Source: Cylindrospermum stagnale PCC 7417 (GTDB lineage: Bacteria > Cyanobacteriota > Cyanobacteriia > Cyanobacteriales > Nostocaceae). From it: a DNA stretch of 64,000 bases. Made by a program: the position numbers and the translations under genes. This document shows, in pieces, positions 1-8,563 of this stretch. The stretch spans positions 6,041,501 through 6,105,500 of the forward strand of contig NC_019757.1 of assembly GCF_000317535.1 (NCBI RefSeq), read 5' to 3'. The number at the start of each line of letters is the position of its first letter. The stretch's first letter is position 1. The notes beneath the pieces are model-generated. The model was not told the DNA's origin. It did no database searches and saw nothing but the letters and a program-made list of their open reading frames with translations.

Positions 1-28
1 TTATTTACAGCAGTTTGCCAGTAAATAA
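1..28. terminator. Hairpin at window edge
   Basis: TTATTTAC at 1-8 pairs perfectly with GTAAATAA at 21-28 around a 12-nt loop. It lies downstream of the minus-strand gene at 114-863 and could end that transcript or one entering from the left. The stem is AT-rich, so it would be weak. Confidence 0.35.
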
Positions 29-113
29 AGTACAGCTATTAGCGGTTAAACTCTTGTGTTGTCGGACTAAAAACCCGCTCTTGTGTACCTTATTTTGATG
101 TCATTGGTAAAAT

Positions 114-863
114 CTAAACCTTGTCTTGTAATGACAAATTCAGCAGAGAGTCTAGCTCAGAAGCTAGCCAACGTTGAAACATATTATTGAGAATTTCTTG
201 ATACCTTTCAGACGTTAATTCTGCTGGTAGGAACTCATCAACCAGAAAAAGATGATAACCTTGATCAGTTTTCAGGGGAGGAATTAACTGTTTAGCTGGT
301 GTACTAAATACAACAGCAGCTATATCTGGCTGGAGAGCAAAACGGTAAATCTTACCTTCATAACCGCACTTGTATCTGCGATGTTCATCAATATCATAAA
401 GGTGAGCAGCATGATAAAAACTTATTTCCCCTTCTTCTATTTGATAAAAAAGCTCTTGAGCAAATTTTTCATAAGAAACAATAATTTGATAGAGAACAAC
501 TTCCTCAAACTCTAGACGATTTTGAAAAAAAACTTTTTTGACTTCTTGAGCAAACAAGAACTCAGCTAACTTTTGTGACAGCAGACTAGCATGAATTCCC
601 GCTTCCCAATCTTCAGGGGTAATTAATTGATCTGCTAACCATGCCATTGTATCAGCAGCTTTTTCTAAGCGCTTATTTCGGCGCATATTATTCGCTTGAG
701 CCTCGATTTCTTCTGCTGTGACAGTTATGCCTCTTTCCTGAGCTACGTGGAAAATAATTCTTTGAAATAGAACATTCTGGTATACTTCCTTAAAATCCAT
801 TTTGCTCTTAAGGAAGTTAATAATCTCCTCTGGTTCAACAATTATATTTGAAAGGTTATTCAT
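114..863 (-). CDS. PpiC/SurA-like peptidylprolyl isomerase family protein
   Basis: A 249-residue protein without signal peptide. The N-terminal half is helical and resembles the SurA-type chaperone region. Around residues 130-215 it has a parvulin-like stretch including the GYHLF element and the segment TPAKQLIPPLKTDQGYHLF, which matches the conserved end of PpiC rotamase domains. In heterocystous cyanobacteria, proteins of this kind often lie near C39-peptidase ABC exporters and are thought to assist export; here the exporter-like gene hetC lies 4 kb away on the same strand. The start is the ATG at 863, followed by a well-formed N-terminus. Family assignment is by pattern only; the substrate is unknown. 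Confidence 0.6.
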   Translation of the reverse strand: MNNLSNIIVEPEEIINFLKSKMDFKEVYQNVLFQRIIFHVAQERGITVTAEEIEAQANNMRRNKRLEKAADTMAWLADQLITPEDWEAGIHASLLSQKLAEFLFAQEVKKVFFQNRLEFEEVVLYQIIVSYEKFAQELFYQIEEGEISFYHAAHLYDIDEHRRYKCGYEGKIYRFALQPDIAAVVFSTPAKQLIPPLKTDQGYHLFLVDEFLPAELTSERYQEILNNMFQRWLASELDSLLNLSLQDKV

Positions 864-1034
864 GGTATTTATTTCTTTTTAATAACCTGCTACTATTGAA
901 ATATTTGGTTATATGTTTCGATAAGTATAAAGTAAAAAATACAAGTTTTGCAGAAAATTTTCAAAAAAAATCATTAATTTTTAACATAACTGAACTGAAG
1001 AGACTATTTATTAATTAATCTTTAGTAGGGTGTG

Positions 1035-1178
1035 TAATAGCAAATTAATATGAAGTTGCATAGAATAAGATATGAAAAAGAATTAACCGCAGATAAACGC
1101 AGATAAAGATGGATAATTAAATTGATTTCATCATTCTATGCAGCTTCACATAAAATTGGTATAACGGCTTTGCTATTA
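1035..1178. repeat. MITE-like inverted-repeat element
   Basis: The ends TAATAGCAAA (1035-1044) and TTTGCTATTA (1169-1178) are perfect inverted repeats. Inside them, TGAAGTTGCATAGAAT and ATTCTATGCAGCTTCA form a second nested pair. The centre carries a direct repeat of GCAGATAAA. No coding potential is visible. The structure suggests a miniature, non-autonomous dispersed element. Confidence 0.55.
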
Positions 1179-1309
1179 AGCACCATATTATAGCGGTGCG
1201 TTAGTGCCTCTTGCCTCTTGCCTTTCTCCTACCAGCAAATTCACAAATAAAATAGGACTGCAATAAAAAAACTCTACAGTTATTTGATATTTGCTTTAAT
1301 TTTAAACAT

Positions 1310-1348
1310 AAAAAAACTGGAAGCTGTTTAAGTGTTTGAGCTTCCAGT
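1310..1348 (-). terminator. Rho-independent terminator, minus strand
   Basis: ACTGGAAGCT (1316-1325) and AGCTTCCAGT (1339-1348) form a perfect 10-bp stem. On the minus strand the stem is followed directly by a run of T. It would end a minus-strand gene coming from about 1371-1700, where only a decayed reading frame is now visible. Confidence 0.7.
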
Positions 1349-1370
1349 ATTTGCTAGATAAATTGCCAGT

Positions 1371-1665
1371 TTATTTAGCAGAAATAATCCTATTTGGGAG
1401 GAATCGGATTATCATAGTTGAGAGAAAAGCGTATGAGCTATAAGTTCTACCACCCATAACAACGATTTCACCGTAACCTTTCAATTTCCATACCTGCTTT
1501 TGGTGCTAAACCTAAGTTTTTTAGACTAAGGTGACATCAACCACGGGACAAAAAGTTTTATAGATATTCAAAGTTTGATTAGAGAAAGCCACTACTCCAA
1601 TCTCTCTTTGCTCAGACTTCCTGGGAAAAGGAACCACCATTAGCAACAGTTACATCGTCAGTCTT
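1371..1665 (-). pseudogene. Decayed minus-strand gene of unknown function
   Basis: Protein-like stretches appear in different minus-strand frames: DDVTVANGGSFSQEV near 1620-1665, EIGVVAFSNQTLNIY with its continuation at about 1526-1610, and GEIVVMGGRTYSSYAF near 1371-1490. Each is cut by stops or frame changes. An intact terminator follows at 1310-1348, which fits a former gene that has lost its reading frame. No family was recognised. The alternation of V/T/G residues suggests a beta-rich protein. Codon content alone supports this call, so it is tentative. Confidence 0.3.
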
Positions 1666-2039
1666 GGTTTAGAAGTTATCTAATCCATGAGATACTGACT
1701 GCTTTAGCAATCAGTTTGATATATTGCATGGTTAGAAATTAAGAGTGATTTTATTGGTGAAAATGAATCTGCTTGCCAGGCACCTCGGTTTAGGTTGTTA
1801 TTTATAATTTATAATACTTTTTCTGTGTATAATTGCCACTTTGGCAGATTTCTCCGGGTAATTTATTACTCCCTTCCTGCTGCAAGATTTCCTATTTATT
1901 CAGGGCGATGTATCTAGTCTTAATGTAACAAAAGTTTGAATTTCCCTATACTCAGTGAAATTTAAGTATAATTACTATGTAGTCTGTTCGCATTCCGTCC
2001 GCTCAATGTTTAGCCTGAAATTAGAAAGGTGAGTAATTA

Positions 2040-2633
2040 ATGAAGAAACAAACACTACTTGGTATCACAGCAAGCTTAACAGTTTTAGGTGTAAACTTCC
2101 TACCAGTTAAAGCTCAAAAAACAACAGCCAATCAACCAAATTTTAAACTGGTCAATGCAATCACAGAGACTATTCACAAAGAATTTGCAGATGCTGATTT
2201 AAATGAGATTAAAAAAGATATTACATTTCAATATACTGAACTAGATTTAAACCAAGATGGTATCAAAGAAAGTCTTGTTAGCATTCAACAGGGATTTCCC
2301 TGCAATAATCGTCATTGTCCTGTCTATATTTATCAAAAAGTCGGTAATAATTATCGCTTCATTTCCTATGTATTTACCTCACGCGGTGAACTGGAAGTAG
2401 CTGTACTTCCAAATCGAAATAAAGGCTGGATTAATATTGCTGCTCCTGTGTTCACTTATGAACCAAGAGAAATAGCTTGGAGAGTATTCAAATTTGATGG
2501 AAAACAATATCAGCTTACTTCCCAAAAATTGAGATTTAAGCCTAAGCAAATTGTCCTGAGAGAAAATCTTGTCCCCATATTTAATCTAGCAGATTTCCCA
2601 GAAACGAATCAAAGCTATAGCGATCCTAAATGA
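2040..2633 (+). CDS. Secreted hypothetical protein
   Basis: A 197-residue protein with a typical signal peptide: positive MKK start, hydrophobic core, and likely cleavage after VKA at about residue 25. The mature part has DLNQDGIKE near residue 75, an acidic loop of the kind seen in calcium-binding or FG-GAP-like repeats. It also has two nearby cysteines (CNNRHC) that could form a disulfide in the periplasm. A Shine-Dalgarno-like AGAAAGGTGAG precedes the ATG. It converges on hetP across a hairpin at 2699-2734. The function is unknown. Confidence 0.65.
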   Translation: MKKQTLLGITASLTVLGVNFLPVKAQKTTANQPNFKLVNAITETIHKEFADADLNEIKKDITFQYTELDLNQDGIKESLVSIQQGFPCNNRHCPVYIYQKVGNNYRFISYVFTSRGELEVAVLPNRNKGWINIAAPVFTYEPREIAWRVFKFDGKQYQLTSQKLRFKPKQIVLRENLVPIFNLADFPETNQSYSDPK

Positions 2634-2698
2634 GTCGTGAACACATTTTTTATCATCGAATATTACTTGAATTCTATTGAACACTAAATTGTAAATAA

Positions 2699-2734
2699 CC
2701 AGCCATGCTAAAGATTTTGAATCAGCATAGCTGG
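2699..2734. terminator. Bidirectional hairpin between convergent genes
   Basis: CCAGCCATGCT (2699-2709) pairs with AGCATAGCTGG (2724-2734) with one mismatch. It lies between the plus-strand secreted protein gene and the 3' end of hetP and could terminate both. There is no strong T-tract. Confidence 0.45.
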
Positions 2735-2787
2735 CTATGATGTACTCAATCAAAGGTGGTGCAGCGTCTATTGAGGCAATAGACTTT

Positions 2788-3258
2788 TTAAATAAAATCA
2801 CAGAATTTCAAGGAAACATCTTGAGTTTTTTCTGGGTTTAATTGAGATTTTATTGGTTGAGATTCAGGAAGTTGTTTTACTAACCAATGTTCCATGTTAC
2901 CACCACGAACTTCTACTTTTTGCTTGCCCACCACCTCAAGATAAGCTAAATCTTTAATTTTGCTTAAACAGCTTGGGGCAAGATTTTTCTCAGTTCTTTT
3001 CTCAGCAACTTGGTTGGCAATTGTTATATTTTCATTGTGCTGCGAGTTTGAACGGCTCATGCGGGAGTTTTCTTTGAGTAACCGGTTGTAAGTGCGGTAG
3101 GGAATGTAATGTAGAGGATTGTAGCCAACAAACCGCAGCATTAAAACACATGCCCAGGAATACTTGCCGGCAAGGATGGCTTCTACGACTTGGTCAAATT
3201 GTTCAGGATGCATTTTCTTATCTAAGTTGCTACTAATGCCAGGAATGTCTTGATTCAT
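2788..3258 (-). CDS. hetP: HetP-family heterocyst commitment protein
   Basis: A 156-residue protein. The N-terminal half holds the hallmark of the HetP family: [20 protein letters not shown] followed by [23 protein letters not shown] (residues about 18-65). The rest is variable and basic, as in other members. HetP works downstream of HetR in the commitment of a vegetative cell to become a heterocyst; its biochemistry is not settled. The gene lies downstream of the hetC-like gene on the same strand, as hetC-hetP does in Anabaena PCC 7120. No clear Shine-Dalgarno precedes the ATG. Instead another reading frame ends 4 nt upstream, so translation may be coupled. A HetR-type palindrome lies about 840 bp upstream. 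Confidence 0.85.
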   Translation of the reverse strand: MNQDIPGISSNLDKKMHPEQFDQVVEAILAGKYSWACVLMLRFVGYNPLHYIPYRTYNRLLKENSRMSRSNSQHNENITIANQVAEKRTEKNLAPSCLSKIKDLAYLEVVGKQKVEVRGGNMEHWLVKQLPESQPIKSQLNPEKTQDVSLKFCDFI

Positions 3259-3262
3259 AGTG

Positions 3263-3728
3263 TTAGTTGTCTTGGATGAAGTAAACTCGTCCGGTTTCTT
3301 CGAGTGTGAGTGTTTTAATTAGGGTTGACAAACTGCGGAAAAAGAGGTTAGTTTCGGCAATTTTGGCTAGTTTTCTGGGTAATTTTCTCTTTGGCTGGTC
3401 GCAGACTACTAGCTTTAGCCGCTATGGGGACAAATGCTGCAAGAGGTTGAGGAGTTAGTGGAGTCTGAGTCATCAAAGCTATGATTTGCCGAGATGGGGT
3501 GTGACTGACTTTTTCAATCTTTGCTGTACACACCCAAACTAGCTGGGGATGCAAATTATCATGGTTCATCCCTGAACTGCGGTTTTGGCTCGAAATTTTG
3601 ACTCTTATAGACATGATGATCATTTCCACTCCTCTAACCTTTGATTGAAAACTTGACTGTTTTGAATCAAGTCTGTTTACTGCATACCATAATTTCCCTG
3701 ATTCCCTCCGTGGTTCCACAGCCCTCAC
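3263..3728 (-). pseudogene. Frame-disrupted ORF in the hetP leader
   Basis: Two minus-strand frames join here. One is open from 3728 to 3348 and contains MTQTPLTPQPLAAFVPIAAK. Another is open from about 3421 to 3263, has no start codon of its own, and reads very protein-like (KLPRKLAKIAETNLFFRSLS, then [19 protein letters not shown]). A single frame change in the 3348-3421 overlap would fuse them. The second frame stops with TAA 4 nt before the hetP ATG. It may be a frameshifted gene, a gene read by recoding, or a leader peptide. No family was recognised. Confidence 0.4.
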
Positions 3729-4097
3729 CCACTGGGATTGGTTGCTAGGGTTGCCACCCCCTATTGGTTACTACTAGGTGTGGCTCTTGGTAGATGCAGT
3801 TTTGCCCTGAAGAAAATTTCCTAACCCCTAATTCAATTACTTTCCCTGATTATTTGTTGTGTAAGTTATTGCTAATAAAATCTGAATGTTTTCAGTGAAG
3901 TTGCATTTTTATTAGCTTGTCTGGAAAATATATCCCCACCCTGAATCTCAAAACTTACACTTTTATTTATACTATTTTTCGCTGCTCATGTCATCCGGCA
4001 ATTTTATAGGCTTATAAGTTAATTTTAATCAACATCTTTAGTTAATTCCTGATGTAATTTATCTCTTTATTTTATGCCTTAATATTTAATATGAAAC

Positions 4098-4114
4098 AGG
4101 GGGTAACACCCCTC
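4098..4114. promoter_or_regulatory. Putative HetR-binding palindrome upstream of hetP
   Basis: On the minus strand the sequence is GAGGGGTGTTACCCCCT, an interrupted palindrome with GGGGT and ACCCC arms. The HetR site known upstream of hetP in Anabaena PCC 7120 is GAGGGGTCTAACCCCTC; 13 of 17 positions agree. It lies about 840 bp before the hetP start codon, which fits the long hetP leader reported in that species. Binding is inferred from similarity and position. Confidence 0.7.
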
Positions 4115-4468
4115 ATGCAATCTATTTTAAAGTTATATTTTTCTCAAGTTACTAGGAAATTTTGCTACTAATTTTGCCTGCAAAACCTTACCATACAAGC
4201 ATTACAGATGCTATCTGCGAAATCTGACTAGACTATATTTATTGAAATTATTTTTTATATATCATTGATTAAATGTTGTTATCTATCTGAGTAAAATATG
4301 TTGTATGGAAAGATTGTTAGCTTTCACTTATCCGCATAAATTACAGTAAAATTATTGTGTTTATTGCAGAGTTTTTTGCCAGTAATTACAAAGAAAAAAC
4401 TTATAATAATTTTTGAAATATGGTATAATCTATTAACTTTATAGAGGCTAAAAAATAAATATAAAAAT

Positions 4469-4483
4469 ACCCCTTGAGGGGGC
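4469..4483 (-). terminator. GC-rich hairpin after hetC
   Basis: The minus strand reads GCCCCCTCAAGGGG and then a T-rich stretch (TATTTTTATATTTATTT). It lies 150 bp past the hetC stop codon, so a rho-independent terminator is the simplest reading. Its CCCC/GGGG arms also resemble half-sites of the HetR palindrome 370 bp away. Confidence 0.5.
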
Positions 4484-4630
4484 ATTATGAAAATAAACTG
4501 TAGCAGGTTTTACTAATCTAAATTAGATTTTTTATAATTAATAATTAGTTATTTTCTAGAGAATGTTGCTCAGTTAATTTACTAATAATTTTCCTGATTT
4601 TCGGGGTCTGACTGACTAAGCTAGGTGAGA

Positions 4631-7600
4631 TTACAGCGGCAATTGCTGTTGAGCTAAGTGGGAATAAAAACCGCCAATTGCTATTAGTTCTTGATGAGTA
4701 CCTTGCTCAACGACGATACCTCGGTTGAGGACAAGGATACAGTCGGCATGGTACATGGCACAAAGACGCTGGGAGATGATGAAGGTGGTACGATACAGAC
4801 TAATGCGGGTTAAGTTTTCGTGAAAAGAGCGTTCTGAATCGGCATCTAGGGCGCTTGTCGCTTCATCCAAAATCAAAATTCCTGGATTTCTGATCAGTGC
4901 GCGAGCGATCGCAATTTTTTGTCTTTGTCCACTAGAAAGCTGGAAACCGCCAGCGCCGACGGGGGTGTTGTATCCCAAAGGCAGCGCCTCGATAAAGCTG
5001 TGTGCTTCTGCTAACTTCGCAGATGCGATCGCACCTTCAAGACTAAATTCCGAGCTATACAAAGTGATATTGTCTAAAATCGTGCCGGAAAACAGAAAAC
5101 ATTCCTGTGAGACAAACCCTAACTGACTTCGCAACGACTGGGGCGAAACCTCAGCAATATCATGCCCATCAATCAAAATCCGCCCAGTGTGGGGACGATA
5201 TAAACCAGTCAGTAAATTAACTACAGTGCTTTTACCAGAACCACTTTCACCAACAATGCCAATAGTCTGCCGGGGTTTCACCTTAAAAGTCATATTTTGT
5301 AAGGTGTTGCGCTCTTCCGAGGCATTGTAACGAAAAGAGACATTCTCAAAACGCACTTCACCGCGAATTGGGGGCAGGGCTTTTTGGGGATTTTCTTCGG
5401 GTACAGAATCCAAAACATCGTTCAGCCTCTCCAGAGAAATCAGTACCTCTGGCAACTCATTCCCCAATTCCACCAAAGCCAAAACGGGATTAACAACATT
5501 ACTGGTGAGCAGATTAAAAGCCACAAACTCACCCAGGGTCATCTCTCCACCCATCACCAAACTCGCCCCGAACCACAACACCATTGTGTTACCGAGGTGC
5601 AAAAGTAACCGGTTAGCTAGTTGTAATTTATTAGCTAGCTTCTGCCCACGCAACCGCACCTGCACCATACTCATAAACCGCTCCTGCCAACGATTCTGCA
5701 TTGACGCCTCAGCCCCTGCGGTTTTAACTGTGGCCACACCAGTGATCATTTCTACTACCGAGGCATTTTGTTGTGCTGATGAGAGCAGAATTTCCTGGGA
5801 TACTTTTTTCAGGAAGGGACTGACTCCCAAGGTCAAAAGCACAATCGGTAAAATCCAACCCAGGACTAAAAGAGTCAGTTGCCAGTTGTAATAAACCATC
5901 AACCCCAAAAAAATCACCACCATCACAGCGTCTAAGGCAGCACCAAGCACTTGATGGGTGAGAAATATCTGAATTTTGCGGTTTTCCTGAATACGGCTAA
6001 TAATGTCTTCCACTTGGCGCGAGGCAAAAAACTGCAACGGTAACTGTAATGTGTGACTGATAAAACCACTCATTAAGCTGAGGTCGATGTGGTTGGCAAA
6101 ATAGTCCAGCAGAAATTGACGCCCGGCTGTTAAAGCTATGCGCCAGATGCCTAAGATGAGGAAGCCGACAGCAAAGATATTTAGAGGAACAAAGCTTTGG
6201 AGGGGGATGACGCGGTCAAGAACAATCTGAGTAAATAGGGGAGTAGCCAGTCCCAAAACTGAACCCAAGACTGAGGCGAGAATGATTTGCTGGAGTAATT
6301 GACGATGAGTCTGGAATAACTGCCAATAGCGATTTAGAGAAACTTCCTCACTTTGGAGGGCGTCGAATCGTTCCGTGGGGTTTAAAATCAGGGCGTATCC
6401 TGTCCAGCCGGCTTCAAACTCAGAACGCGAGAGCCAGCGTTTACCTCTAGCTGGGTCGGCAATTAAAATGCTCACGCCTTTGACTCGCCAAACAACTAGA
6501 TAATGAATTCCTTGCCAATGAGCCACCCACGGGTTAGGATTGGATTCCAGCTTATCCAAACTCGCCCGCACAGGTAGCACATCATAGCCTAAAGTTTGGG
6601 CGGCAGCGGCTAAACCCTGGAGCGACGCACCCATCCGATCTACTGCCGCTAAATTTCGCAGACTGTTGAGGCTCAAACGTTTGCCCCAATATTGGCTAAT
6701 CATTGCCAAGCAGGCTGCCCCACAATCGGAGTAACTCTGCTGCTGAATAAAAGGATAAGTACGCCAGAATCTACCTCTGGGTGGAGGTTGAGGAAAATCA
6801 AGATCTTGTAAACTGTGTAGACTGTCTGTCAGGGAATGGTTAGGTAGCGGATCAATTACCTGGGAAACAGGATTTGGAGATATTTGCCAGTTATGATCAA
6901 ATTTCTCCTCTTTGATTGGTGGCAACTTGTGAGGAAATAGCTGCGGTGCTAAAGCTGTTGCTAATTCCCAATGTTCTATCGGCAAGTGGTAAACTGACAA
7001 CTCCGTGGCGGCAATGCCCTCGATTGGTGTGACATCAGGATATCCCCAGCTTTGAGCTACAACTGCTGAGGTTTGAATTTTTCCCCTCGCCAGCCAAAAG
7101 CGTCCTGTTGTTGGCGGTGCTGCTTCTACCAAAGACGAACCAGCGTTGATTTTGCTCTCTCGGATATGGGGTAAAAATTGCTTGATAGTTAAGCTGGGCA
7201 ATGAGCGCAACTCAGTGTAACTTTTGAAGAAAATTAGTGCTTGTCGCTCAACAGTTAACTGAATCAGATAATTTTCTAGCTTAGGTAGGCGCTGCAACCA
7301 AAGTTTGAGGGTACCGAGGGGAATTTGCGCCACCACACCCGCACTAGATGCGATCGCGCGGTATGAGAAAGGTTGAGTGCAAAAGAGATGGTCGCCGCCA
7401 AAGATTTGTTCCGCCAACAGCAACTGAGTAGAAACTTCTCGCCCAGCAGTGGCATCAAACGCCAGCAACCGCACACGACCTTGGCAAACTAAGTAAATAT
7501 TATTGTCGCTGTCTTGATTTTGCCCCCCTAAACAGTAGCTCGTTAGTTCGTCACCTAGTTGAAATTCCCGTAAAACCCAAACTTTCCTAAAGTCTGATGC

Positions 7601-7723
7601 TAGACTTGTATCCCCGGCAAGTAAATTTAAAAGTTTAATAATAGCCGCATTGGGAGTGGGAAACTGGGAATTACTTGTATATTTCCGCTCTCCCTCGACT
7701 CTTAACGACGAAGAGGAGTTCAT
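4631..7723 (-). CDS. hetC: HetC-type ABC exporter with cyclic-nucleotide-like and C39 peptidase domains
   Basis: A 1030-residue protein. The N-terminal 260 residues contain one clear and one weaker cyclic-nucleotide-binding-like domain. A C39 peptidase follows (about 320-450) with the catalytic Cys in YSDCGAACLAM, a His in QGIHYLVVW and an Asp in IADPARG. A six-helix ABC exporter membrane domain spans about 470-740. The ATPase domain has Walker A GESGSGKST near 822, signature LSSGQRQK near 930 and Walker B ILILDEATSALD near 950. The H-loop His is replaced by Gln (IISQRL). Length, domain order and the following hetP fit HetC, which is needed for heterocyst differentiation. A substrate peptide is not known. 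The start is the ATG at 7723, preceded by GGAAAT. Confidence 0.8.
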   Translation of the reverse strand: MNSSSSLRVEGERKYTSNSQFPTPNAAIIKLLNLLAGDTSLASDFRKVWVLREFQLGDELTSYCLGGQNQDSDNNIYLVCQGRVRLLAFDATAGREVSTQLLLAEQIFGGDHLFCTQPFSYRAIASSAGVVAQIPLGTLKLWLQRLPKLENYLIQLTVERQALIFFKSYTELRSLPSLTIKQFLPHIRESKINAGSSLVEAAPPTTGRFWLARGKIQTSAVVAQSWGYPDVTPIEGIAATELSVYHLPIEHWELATALAPQLFPHKLPPIKEEKFDHNWQISPNPVSQVIDPLPNHSLTDSLHSLQDLDFPQPPPRGRFWRTYPFIQQQSYSDCGAACLAMISQYWGKRLSLNSLRNLAAVDRMGASLQGLAAAAQTLGYDVLPVRASLDKLESNPNPWVAHWQGIHYLVVWRVKGVSILIADPARGKRWLSRSEFEAGWTGYALILNPTERFDALQSEEVSLNRYWQLFQTHRQLLQQIILASVLGSVLGLATPLFTQIVLDRVIPLQSFVPLNIFAVGFLILGIWRIALTAGRQFLLDYFANHIDLSLMSGFISHTLQLPLQFFASRQVEDIISRIQENRKIQIFLTHQVLGAALDAVMVVIFLGLMVYYNWQLTLLVLGWILPIVLLTLGVSPFLKKVSQEILLSSAQQNASVVEMITGVATVKTAGAEASMQNRWQERFMSMVQVRLRGQKLANKLQLANRLLLHLGNTMVLWFGASLVMGGEMTLGEFVAFNLLTSNVVNPVLALVELGNELPEVLISLERLNDVLDSVPEENPQKALPPIRGEVRFENVSFRYNASEERNTLQNMTFKVKPRQTIGIVGESGSGKSTVVNLLTGLYRPHTGRILIDGHDIAEVSPQSLRSQLGFVSQECFLFSGTILDNITLYSSEFSLEGAIASAKLAEAHSFIEALPLGYNTPVGAGGFQLSSGQRQKIAIARALIRNPGILILDEATSALDADSERSFHENLTRISLYRTTFIISQRLCAMYHADCILVLNRGIVVEQGTHQELIAIGGFYSHLAQQQLPL

Positions 7724-8527
7724 GATTTTATTTCCGTGGTTTTAGTCAACTGGTTAACTTTTACGCTTATGAGCGATTACGGGAGAACAACGTTGGCAAT
7801 TACTTCACTGCTTGGATTTAGCATCATTCCCACCACCTCTGGAAAACGCAATTATTTGTGTTTTGAATCACCAATTGCTGAGGTCTCATTTTTCAGTGGC
7901 TTTTTTTAAGTGAAAGTTTGCGAAACAAGATAGAAAAAGGCAAAACCCAATTTTTGTTTACACCAGACTCTCAGTCACTGCTGATGCATGCTTGTAAAAT
8001 CTACACATTACCTCAGGGTTGATCAAAATTTTATTCGGTGTTCATTTGCGTAAGTTGCTCCTTTGCGTAGTTTTAAACACATTTAATTTATAAAATCAAC
8101 AGTTAAATAATCCAGTAGATTTGGGGATATTTTTTTTACGCTATAACTTAGAAACTTGATATCCACGAAAAATCTCATAATAATAAAATCTTTCTTGAGA
8201 AAAGATTGTTCATCGTGAACATAAAGTTAGTAAGTTTTATGGCTAACCCTGGCAGTATGGGCATTTTTGAACACTTTGTTTTCAGTTTTAAATCTTTCAA
8301 CTCTTACCATTACTTATATTTTCCTACGATTCCGGAAACAACCGGAAAATACAATCACAAATGGAGATATCTGCTTACTGGGTAAAAAGTGGGACATTAG
8401 CTAGGGCGAATTTTAAAACAACACTGCGTTTATGAATGTATCTTAAGTTGCAAATTGAAAATTGGGTTGCCCAATAATTGATTAGACATAGCAGTGAAAA
8501 TTAAATATGCATTATGCAGAACCCAAG
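7724..8527. other. hetC upstream region
   Basis: About 800 bp without a gene, AT-rich. It should carry the hetC promoter. I looked for a perfect GTA-N8-TAC NtcA box, expected from hetC of Anabaena PCC 7120, and found none. TGTAAAATCTACA near 7993-8005 is the nearest dyad but has the wrong spacing. Confidence 0.4.
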
Positions 8528-8555
8528 GTAGAGACGTTGCATGCAACGTCTCTAC
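8528..8555. repeat. 28-bp perfect palindrome, dispersed repeat
   Basis: The arm GTAGAGACGTTGCA is followed by its exact reverse complement. An identical copy lies inside nifB (50805-50832) and a diverged copy at 16439-16466. Here it sits just past the stop codon of the GH116 gene, where its RNA hairpin could protect or end the transcript. Confidence 0.85.
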
Positions 8556-8563
8556 ATTCTTTG

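Larger units (their letters stand above)
3729..4630. other. hetC-hetP intergenic region
   Basis: About 900 bp of AT-rich DNA without convincing genes. It holds the HetR-type palindrome (4098-4114) and the hetC terminator-like hairpin (4469-4483). By comparison with Anabaena PCC 7120, where hetP has a distant start site controlled by HetR, it most likely carries the developmental hetP promoter. Confidence 0.6.

Noticed and set aside
2586-2801. 71-codon minus-strand frame after hetP
   Set aside because: It crosses the terminator hairpin and overlaps the end of the secreted protein gene; no protein-like pattern.
5384-5891. Plus-strand open frames inside the hetC coding region
   Set aside because: They mirror the other strand of a well-supported exporter gene, show no motifs, and have no ribosome site.
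7985-8010. TGTAAAATCTACA as an NtcA box for hetC
   Set aside because: NtcA sites need GTA-N8-TAC; the spacing here is five bases, so binding is unlikely.
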